From contig CAHIKZ030000389.1 in NCBI GenBank assembly GCA_903632075.3, forward strand, positions 365,001-429,000: 64,000 nucleotides of DNA, read 5' to 3'. The translations under genes and the position numbers were made by a program. Shown here piece after piece: positions 56,110 through 64,000 of the stretch. The notes under the pieces are model-generated. The model saw only the letters and a list, made by a program, of their open reading frames with translations, was not told the DNA's origin and made no database searches. The DNA comes from Acanthosepion pharaonis. Lineage: Eukaryota > Mollusca > Cephalopoda > Sepiida > Sepiidae. Numbering within the stretch: position 1 is the first letter of the stretch; the number at the start of each line of letters is the position of its first letter.

Positions 56110-57760
56110 TCTTAGAGCAATGGAGGGAGTAATCCCAGAACCAAAACTTTTCTTCTGTGTTCTGTGTCCCTTCAAGACGTTGGAAAACATGGTTCTCCAC
56201 AGCTTCCTGTCATTTGTAACTCTCAATAAATTTTGTCTTTTCACCATCTCTCCCAAACTCTGCTGCCCCATTCATTCACCCAAGCTTGCAGGTTATGCAT
56301 TGTTTTCCTTTATCTCTCTTACCTTTAATCTGTGCCATATAGGTCAAAGTGCAAACCATTCCCAAAATGGATCTCAATGTAACCACAAAATTTTCAATGA
56401 ACATTTCAAGAATTGCAGAATGTAAACTTTTAATTGGAGATAAACTTATTTTCACTTACTCTTCTATGTGCAGTATCTCTTCAGTAAATAGGTGATCATG
56501 GCTCTCCACATCTTCTTATCCTTCATAACTCTAAGCAAGATTTGTCCCCTTAATATTTCACCCAATCCCTGTTCTCCCCTCCATTTACACAAGCTTATTA
56601 GGTAAGCTAGTCTGTTTTTCTTTGTCTCCTCAATATATCTTGTTAGTGTCAAATTCTCCAAGCCCACTTATTATGTCTCTCAAAAATCTTGATTATTTCT
56701 CATGTTAAGTAAGTGTCCTTTTTGTTTACATTCTTGTTGTAAGCAAAAAGTCTGCTGAGATTGAAGAGTGGGTGGGGGATTGCTCTCCCAACAATTAAAA
56801 GGCTAATAGGGAGAAGGAGTAAAAGGGGACAGGATGTAACAGAAAGTAACACTGCCTCAGAAACCACAGCAACTTGTGGAACAAAATGCCCACAGGACTG
56901 ACTTCACAAGACACCATGTCTTGCCAACTGTTGACTGCTGTTTTTTTTTTTTATTGGCATGAGGCATCTTAAAAAGACCTGGATCTTGACCAGTTGCAGA
57001 GAGGCCTGTATCTAGCTAGACATGCCAAACTGTTCCGCTGCTAACAGGAAAAACCTGGATGTAAATGGTGTTGACAAACATGCTCGCATGCAATCCGAGA
57101 TCTCTCTTTCATCTGTACTGATGCGTGTTCATCACAATTCTCCTTAAAACTTTCTCATTGCTCACATACTCTGTCCACGATATTCTCAGCACCTTTTTGT
57201 AAAAACACATCTATATGACTTAGTCTCCTCTTCATCTGTGGGGAAATTTTCAGCATTCACTTCCATACAATAGGATTTATATTATGTAGTGATTCAACAT
57301 TTTTTTCTTTGTTTCTAATGAAGTTTTCCTGTTTCTTAATACTCTGTTGAGCTTTTTGAAGACATTTTTCATTATTGCAATGCACCTTCAGATTTCTGTG
57401 TAACATTTTATGTTGTCTGTTATAACACTTACCAGATAGTTAAATTTCTGTATTTGTTTGATTTTGATATCTCAAATTTCTAGCTTGCATTCTGTCCTTT
57501 CTTCCTACATTCCTTTATAAGCTTTTCTAGGAGTTCCTGCTTTTTTTGTGTCTACCATCAATATGGTGGTGTTATCTTATTTTGCTTAGAAATAATAAAT
57601 CCTGTTAGGACTTCTAATTCACTTAACATTGCCTCACTAATTAAATAAATCTGGTGAGATGTGTCTTTGTCTTACACCCATTTCTATTTTTGTATACTTG
57701 CTCAATTCATTTTAAATCCTTATACAGGCTGTTCTAACTAAATATTCTACATTATCCTAA
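56110..57760 (-). mobile_element. Non-LTR retrotransposon relic, family A, with duplication and insertion
   Basis: Minus-strand relic of the same LINE as 415-955. The terminal segment is present twice: 56165-56350 and 56495-56740 both carry the GGTTCTCCACAGCTTCC / GGCTCTCCACATCTTCTTAT block and the following ORF end (MGLENLTLTRYIEE and KKMWRAMITYLL in the second). RT C-terminal coding (LLYGSEC near 57250-57270, KIKQIQKFNYL near 57440-57470) continues to about 57760. A block of about 400 bp at 56740-57140 is absent from the 415-955 copy and interrupts the LINE. Confidence 0.75.
56740..57140. mobile_element. Unknown insertion within the LINE relic
   Basis: The other LINE copy joins GTGTCCTTTTTGG to CTTCCTTATTACTCACATG within about 25 bp; here the two sides are 400 bp apart. 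The inserted sequence (TCTGCTGAGATTGAAGAGTG ... CGAGATCTCTCTTTCATCTG) is less AT-rich and includes (T)n at 56941-56952. I recognise neither family nor clear target-site duplication. Confidence 0.6.
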
Positions 57761-57764
57761 TATC

Positions 57765-59745
57765 TTTGCCAAATAAATCAAGTTTTTCTAGCAGTTCAAA
57801 GTTTAGTCTCACACAATGCCACCCAGTGAGGCACCATCTCATTACAGAAGCAAATGATCTCTGAGACTAGCTCACTATCACTCAGCATTAGTAACCTTAG
57901 CTTTAACAGAGTGACACTAATAGATAAATCAGTGAGAGTCAAACTCATTACACAAATGTTTTGTGAGATTACCTTGATAGCCATCAATCTGTAGAAGGTT
58001 GAGAAGGTGAAAATTTGACCTTTTAAAAATATTCAACTAATCACAAAGGAAAAGAAAAAAAAAAGAAGATAAAGTGCAAATCCACAATTCTTTTATTTCA
58101 GAACAATTTCTGGAATATAAGAATTTTGGATTTACATTTTATCTTTTCTTTTCCTTTCCCATTTTTTTCTTTTACAAATATTGTTTCTCTCTCTCTCTAA
58201 TTTTTGCTATCCAGTTTCATGTTATGAAGACAATTTTCATACAACAGGAAATGGAATAGAACAGGATTTGTCCATCCTTTTATTCCTATTGGGCCAAACT
58301 AGAAATTTAGGTATATTCACTGGGTCACAAAAGCACTTCATATAAATATGCTTTTAAATGTTCAAAATGTAAATATCAAATTGTAATAACAAATATATAT
58401 AATTACAAAAAATACTGGATTATTAACAGTAAAAACAAAAAAAAGAAATTATACATAGACAAAATAAAATAAATTCAATGTGATTTTTGATATTTTCTTT
58501 CCTTTTATAACATTGTCAATATTTGCTTTTATGGGATTTTAGTCTTTAATCTAAAATTGTTACTTAAATGGGAATCCCTCAACCTATTTCTTTCAGCAGT
58601 TTTGATGTTTTTCATGCACAAAAAGAATTGTTCACAGTAATATATATACTACTTCACATGCATAAAAGTTTTCTAGATAAGTTTAAATAAGTTTTATTTA
58701 GCTCTGGCCCCACACACCAGCTGGTGTCTTGTCAATGGCCTTTGCCTGCTTTCTCCTTTAGTACAATGGGGAAGTAAACCTTCTAGCACAATCTGAGAAT
58801 AATTTTCTCAACATATATTACTAAAGTAAATATTAATATGCCTAAAGATTTTAGGATGCAGTGGGCTGCATGAAAATATTAAGTGTGCTGCAGTGTGGCC
58901 TGCAAGTTGGATGTCCCTGGACAAGACACAAAAAGATTTCTTAATGACTCTGTCTTTTCTCTGACTATGAATTATCATGCTGATAAATTGTCATTTATTT
59001 ATACCTGGTGTGCAGACGTAGTAGTAGACACAATTACTTGAAGAGGAAAAAATTTCTATTAACTTAACAATTATAAATGCGACACTGAGCTTGTGAGATG
59101 CTTAAACATTAATTATATGTAAAAATGTGGTTAAGCTTGAAATGAAATATGAACTGGAAGATAGATACGAAGAGAGAATGGAAGACATTTTCTCTAGTTA
59201 TGTGAAGAAAGGGCCATCTGGGTTGCCTCACCCCTACAAATTGGAACAATGCACTTTGAGTTTACTTTTTTTATCTATCAAAAATCTGGCATGCAGGTAA
59301 AGCAAATTGGGAAATGGCTTTATCTCTTAGGAAATTAAAAAAACACACTTCATTGGCCAAAAGAGAAGCAGATGGGAATTATATTTTCATTAGTGAAAAC
59401 AAATTGAGAAATGAAAACAGAATGAACCTGCTATGAGGATTAGGATTATGAAAATTGATCTGTCATAAAAGGCAGGTGATCTAGTTTATGATTTCACTAA
59501 GATGGGGAGTGGCCCAAGGATGAAATTCTCTCGTTGTTGAGAATTTAGGTAAACAATATATTTTCATTGATGTAAACAAATTGGGAAATGATTTTTATTT
59601 ATTGCTCGGAAAGTTAAAATGAGGAGGTGATCTGGTATGTGTTTTCACAGGACAGGTGGGTCCAGGAAAGGAATCAGAAAATTAAAATTAATGAGAATAA
59701 ACCATGCCCTTTCTCCTACACACTTTAAAAAATAGATTTGTCACA
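57765..59745. other. Unassigned AT-rich DNA
   Basis: No gene or structured repeat recognised. Confidence 0.5.
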
Positions 59746-59752
59746 AAGACAG

Positions 59753-60184
59753 TTATGCTAGCCCTGAGAAGTGGGCAAAATTTAGCTCTGCCTGTACAGA
59801 GTAGTAGTGTGAGATGTGAAGAAGGTTGGAGTTAATGGAGGAACAATCCCTATGAGTACTCTCAAGGAAGATGGATAATTCTCCAAATTTGGAAAGTTGA
59901 ATAAGAAAGCAGAAATAGGGAATAAAGAAAACCTTTATTGGAATTAATGAAAATTGGGGAATCTCTGAATCCGCAGACCCTTTGGCTCCACGCCAGTTTT
60001 GGGGCGAAATGCAGATGACTTTGGGGAGCTTGGAAACTTTGGGCTGAGAACCTGCATCAAGTGTCTCTGAAATCCATGTCAGCTGCCACCAGATTTTCTG
60101 ATTCCAAGACTTTGAACCCAGCTTCTCCAGAAGTTTTGTCACTATAGAGATTGATGCAGGAAGGGTTAATTTTTGTTGTACCAA
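59753..60184 (-). CDS. Unrecognised 143-codon open frame, probably transposon-derived
   Basis: A longer than average open frame for this window (143 codons, ATG to stop) in less AT-rich sequence, with a W/S/K-rich middle (SWNQKIWWQLTWISETLDAG) and a hydrophobic patch (VFFIPYFCFLIQ). I recognise no domain. A TATA-like GCTATATAAACC at 60186-60197 lies next to it but faces the plus strand. It may be LTR or decayed retroelement sequence. I do not claim it is expressed. Confidence 0.2.
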   Translation of the reverse strand: MVQQKLTLPASISIVTKLLEKLGSKSWNQKIWWQLTWISETLDAGSQPKVSKLPKVICISPQNWRGAKGSADSEIPQFSLIPIKVFFIPYFCFLIQLSKFGELSIFLESTHRDCSSINSNLLHISHYYSVQAELNFAHFSGLA

Positions 60185-60185
60185 G

Positions 60186-60590
60186 AGCTATATAAACCAA
60201 TTGAAGATTAACCCCATGAATGTCCTGTTTTATTTTTCATCATGAAGATATTTTTTGTCTTAACATAGCACCCACCATGGCTTGAACTAGTGTTGCTGGA
60301 TAATGACCTTTGTTTTTCCACTGCTCTGAGATCAAGAACACAGCATGGACAGAGTTGGTGTGAATCCACACAGCCAGCAACCAACAACCAACTTGGACCA
60401 ACATCAGCATTGACCAGTGCAGAGTTAGCCCTGTGGTCAAAATGTCATTCTAAGGCCCTGAGGACCAGACCACTAAAATGTGGTTACAGTACTGTGTGTA
60501 GGTGGTGGAGAAACATGTTATATAAATGCCTAAGAGCTGAAACTTTGTTGATTAATCATTTGATATATATTTTAAATGTTGTATAATTTC
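60186..60590 (+). other. Unassigned block with TATA-like start
   Basis: GCTATATAAACC at 60186 is followed by about 400 bp of less AT-rich DNA (CCAGCAACCAACAACCAACT, GGCCCTGAGGACCAGACC). It could be an LTR R/U5-like region, but no partner LTR is seen. Confidence 0.25.
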
Positions 60591-60828
60591 TAGCTTTCTC
60601 TATAAATTGTAGGTTAATTAAATTTTAACTTGGTATCCAATTAGTAGGGATATGTATCTTAATAATGAAACATTATTTCCATTAAAAAATTATTTTGTCT
60701 GAGATTGATTAATTAATAGAATGTCATAATAGTATGTTTTATATCACTTGAATTTGTTTTGTATAGATTGTTCATCTTATAAAATCTTAAAGTATTTCTT
60801 TACAAACTCTTACAAATCTTTGACAAAC

Positions 60829-60832
<4 letters not shown>

Positions 60833-60887
<55 letters not shown>
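60833..60887. repeat. (TA)n/(CA)n microsatellite
   Basis: About 22 TA units then a short CA run. Confidence 0.95.
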
Positions 60888-61099
60888 AGCTTAACTTAGT
60901 TTGATACTGGACCATAGAAGTGGAGCTGAAATTTTTCTTTGAAGCCAACTTGCTAATCATTGATCACCCAAATATATTTATGTCAATTCATTTCTTATGT
61001 GTGTGTGTATAAAATTAGATACAGATGTGTTATTTATCAACAATATTATTAATTTATAGTTTAATTTCATCACCTCATTAAAAGATCCTGCAACAATAT

Positions 61100-61370
61100 A
61101 GTCAGCAGCTGAAATGGATAGATGTAACCGTACGTTCTATGCACTTTTTGCTTGTGGGACTCTCTTCCACCTTCTTGCTTTAAATTCAACTTTGATCTTC
61201 AAAAATTTAAATGTAATGCCAATTGTTATCTTCTGACATCTTAATTCTTGTTCTGTTCTTGTTGTCTCCTTAATGTTTTTCCTTTTTCTCATATTCTTTT
61301 ACATTCAGTCACCCTTTTGCATCTTAGTGGCTTTATTGCTTTGCTTGGAGTGAAATGATTAAAAAAAAAT
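61100..61370 (+). mobile_element. LINE 3' end, family B
   Basis: CAGCTGAAATGGATAGATGT, GGACTCTCTTCCACCTTCTT, CAAAAATTTAAATGTAATGCC, CATCTTAGTGGCTTTATTGC and the tail GAGTGAAATGATTAAAAA. 5'-truncated copy. Confidence 0.85.
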
Positions 61371-61379
61371 TCAGTTGGA

Positions 61380-63415
61380 TTAATTCTTTCCTTTACTTGA
61401 ATTATTCAATTCATCTGGTTTCATATTATTTCATTTTATACACCAGAACAGAGAATACTTCTTCAGATTTATGAAATCAGCTAATTTTTTTTTTTTTTTC
61501 ATTTCATTAATTTGCTCTAATCTTGAGGAAAGATTGTCAGTAATATCAGGTGCCTGACATGAAGACTCTGTGATTGATTCATGGCAGTTATTTTGAGTAG
61601 TCAGTTAAATTTGAGATGTATTGATTTGTGGAAGAAAAAAGATTACGTTTCATTAACATTAAAGGAAAACATTAAAAAAAAAAAAGAAGCAATAAAGATT
61701 TGACTCGGTATGTCATGTTTCATCAGTGAATAATTATAAACACATCATGCAAGAAACTGAAAAGGCTACTTTCTTTTCAAGAAGTTGTTTGCAAGCACAT
61801 CACACAAACAACAAAAGTCATGAGTTAAATTTGCACTGAATATTTCATTGTTATGACTTTGTGGTAGATGAAATTGAACTTAGTAAATATAAAAAAAACA
61901 TTTTTGTTTGTAGCTCTTGAGAGCTCCCTTATATTTTTCAAGTTTTATGCATTATTCTTCATATTATGCATTATTCTTCATATTACTTTTGATGATCTTA
62001 ACTCTTCAGAAAATGTTTCACTACTACTGGTTGTGTTGTTCTTTAATTTGCATTTTAACTTTTACCATACTGCTGGCGACAATAGTCATTGGATAATTCT
62101 CTCCTTTCTCTCTAGACGCATTCTATTGCCTTGAGACGGTTGCTATAAATAAACACTTGTCAACTGTTAATTCCAGTATTTTAAGCTGGAAATTGCCTAC
62201 TACTGCTTTGATGAAATGAAAGTCTTCTTAGCGATTTTGCTTCTTATTGCACCCCAGAACTCCACAAAGAGTGATAAAAGTTAAAGTCTGTTGAATTATT
62301 TATTGTTTTTCAACATCAAAACATGCATGCAAAATGTAATGCATTGCATCAAAATATTACTCATTCATTCTTTTATAAGTGTATAAAAATTAAAATCTAT
62401 ATGCACAATACAAAGAAAGTTATAACAATTTTAAAACAGTAGGTGTTCATGTTTTTGCACCCTCAAAAAAATATGCAGTGGCAGGGGAGACAACTCTAGA
62501 AAGAAATTAGTGTGGTAAAGATTAAAGGATCGTTTGACAACTGATGGTCATTCATTTCTCGGTTTTATTTCAAGCAACAAGTCATAACCATTAAAATGCT
62601 TAAACCAGTTTTGAGCTGTATGGTCAGATTATAACCTGACTACTGGATGTAACCACAAAATATAGCCTATTCTGGGTGATAATTCGATCATACTGTCTCT
62701 TTAATATTATCTGGTGACCTTGCTGAAAAAGGTGTAAACTTGCCAACAGAAGAAACAACATAAAGGTGAAATTTAAAAAAATGTACAACAGCTATACAGC
62801 TGTTTTGTACAAATCACTTCTTTCCTATCCTTTCCACAGACATTGCTTTAATATAATAAATATAACGTCTATTAATATATGCATTAAATCTGACAGAACG
62901 ATTAAGTAAGTCTCCAGTAAGAAAGTTTCACTATTTAGCACAATTAGAAATTTTGGAAAAGGAATAATGCAGAGTGAGGCTTCAATTTTTTTTAAATTCT
63001 ATGTTGTTTTGTTTTCATTGGTTGAGTGGACATCATGCATATTTACCTAATGATCTCTGTGTTTATACTTAATTCTTGAAATGCTAGTAGAATTTAAGTG
63101 TTTACTAAAAAATTGGGTTTATTAGTGTATTTTAATTGCATGATAAATATGACGAATGTTGGAAATAAATATCTATTATATAAGAAACCAATTATTGCCA
63201 CATGTCCAGCAATTAATTATCTTAGGTCAAAACAAAAAAAAAAGCAACAATATCAAATTTAATTTAATGAAAAAGAGGGAAATATAAAAAAAAGACTAAA
63301 AGTATTGTATATATGCCCCCAGCCTCTCTCTTTTTATTATTGTAGTATTATATAGTTAGACAAGGTGCAAGTACTAGGTAAAAATTAGTCTATCAGATAC
63401 CTCAATTTCACTTAG
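61380..63415. other. AT-rich DNA, no gene seen
   Basis: A short direct duplication (ATTATGCATTATTCTTCAT) lies at about 61951-61983. Otherwise unassigned. Confidence 0.5.
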
Positions 63416-63424
63416 AAATTTAGG

Positions 63425-63480
63425 GAGATATTTGTAAAATCCAAAGAAGAATCAGCAATATTATTGGGGCTTGCGAAACC
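63425..63480 (+). mobile_element. LINE family B scrap
   Basis: AAATCCAAAGAAGAATCAGC and AATATTATTGGGGCTTG match 42965-43000 of the better copy. Confidence 0.6.
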
Positions 63481-63608
63481 ATTTGACACTGTGTGAGAAT
63501 ATTTGAAAGGGTCCACCACTCAATGATCCAACAGGTACATGCTTATATAGAAGCAAGCAGAGGACATTTTGAATATTTGTTATGAGTTACTGTGTTGAGG
63601 TACAACGA

Positions 63609-63850
63609 TGGCCTTTTGAACATAGGTTTATATGGATATTTTTCATTGTTTTGGTGTCAGGAACCTGCCTCCAAAGTTTGTAAAAGTATTTTTGGATTGT
63701 ACATTTAACTGTGTGTACCGTAAACTTTAAACTTAATAACTCAAAAATGAAGGATTTGTGGACATATGTTTATATGGATTTTGTTCTTGTTTTCAAGTGA
63801 GGAGGCTGCCTCCACAAAGTTTGTAAAAGTATTTTTGATACACTCTGTAT
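63609..63850. repeat. Two-unit direct duplication with transposon-end-like motif
   Basis: GGTTTATATGGATATTTTTC ... CTGCCTCCAAAGTTTGTAAAAGTATTTTTGGAT recurs from 63767 as GTTTATATGGATTTTGTTC ... CTGCCTCCACAAAGTTTGTAAAAGTATTTTTGAT, offset about 143 bp. The second unit ends GATACACTCTGTATAA, which resembles non-autonomous DNA transposon ends, but no inverted partner was found. Confidence 0.65.
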
Positions 63851-63854
63851 AACA

Positions 63855-64000
63855 GACATACCAGACCAGATAGAGCAGTAATATTTGATACACAGATGAA
63901 TAGTAGAATGTGTAAGATAGATTTTGGTAAGAAAAATTACCTAACACAACATAGTGAACCAACTTTTCTAGCTGCAGACTTAGCAAGTGATTTGATATAA
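63855..64000 (-). mobile_element. LINE family B, RT part, running off the window
   Basis: The minus strand reads TATATCAAATCACTTGCTAA, AAAGTTGGTTCACTATGTTG, CTATTCATCTGTGTATCAAA and CTCTATCTGGTCTGG, matching 53589-53710. Further sequence lies beyond base 64000. Confidence 0.75.

Overview
This window looks like animal (eukaryotic) intergenic or intronic DNA. It is very AT-rich, full of long (TA)n and (CA)n/(TG)n microsatellites, and built almost entirely from decayed transposable elements. I found no complete host protein-coding gene. The mix of Penelope-like elements, Jockey/CR1-like LINEs, tRNA-derived SINEs, a Helitron, a CGGBP1/hAT-type transposase relic, and Ty3 and copia fragments fits a large repeat-rich lophotrochozoan genome. 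A cephalopod such as an octopus is my best guess, but this is inference from repeat style and not from a diagnostic gene.

Layout. 0.4-4.4 kb: an antisense LINE relic split by a 3.36-kb non-coding Helitron (956-4316) with clear TC...CTAG ends and a 3' hairpin. 4.4-11.3 kb: AT-rich DNA with microsatellites, a 50-bp tandem repeat and an inverted-repeat Penelope-type relic. 11.3-14.55 kb: a nearly full Penelope-like element (reverse transcriptase plus GIY-YIG endonuclease) with three visible lesions. 15.5-15.9 kb: a promoter-bearing, LTR-like block. 17.78-18.24 kb: a 5S rRNA-headed element with a (CAGT)n tail inserted in (TA)n DNA. 21.29-21.56 kb: a possible host first exon on the minus strand. 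23.9-25.4 kb: a decayed hAT transposase. 27.09-30.16 kb: a 40-bp tandem array, followed directly by a broken Ty3/gypsy pol (30.18-32.47 kb) and a copia RNase H scrap (32.58-32.81 kb). 36.6-37.1 kb: a solo-LTR-like block on the minus strand. 37.77-38.20 kb: a 430-bp near-perfect palindrome of Penelope type. 40-64 kb: SINE copies, several 3' ends of one LINE family, and further LINE relics.

The genes do not work together as a pathway. The window is an archive of nested insertions. The most useful observations are: (1) the 40-bp array is interleaved with short pieces of the neighbouring gypsy pol, mostly in pol order, which suggests an assembly-consensus artefact or an unusual gene-conversion/insertion history; (2) the 5S-rRNA-headed SINE-like element; (3) a set of short palindromes carrying Penelope-like CTGA(T/A)GA...GAAA cores, most of them next to (TA)n tracts; (4) the exactly delimited Helitron inside a LINE. 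All coordinates were read by eye, so element boundaries other than the Helitron ends are approximate.
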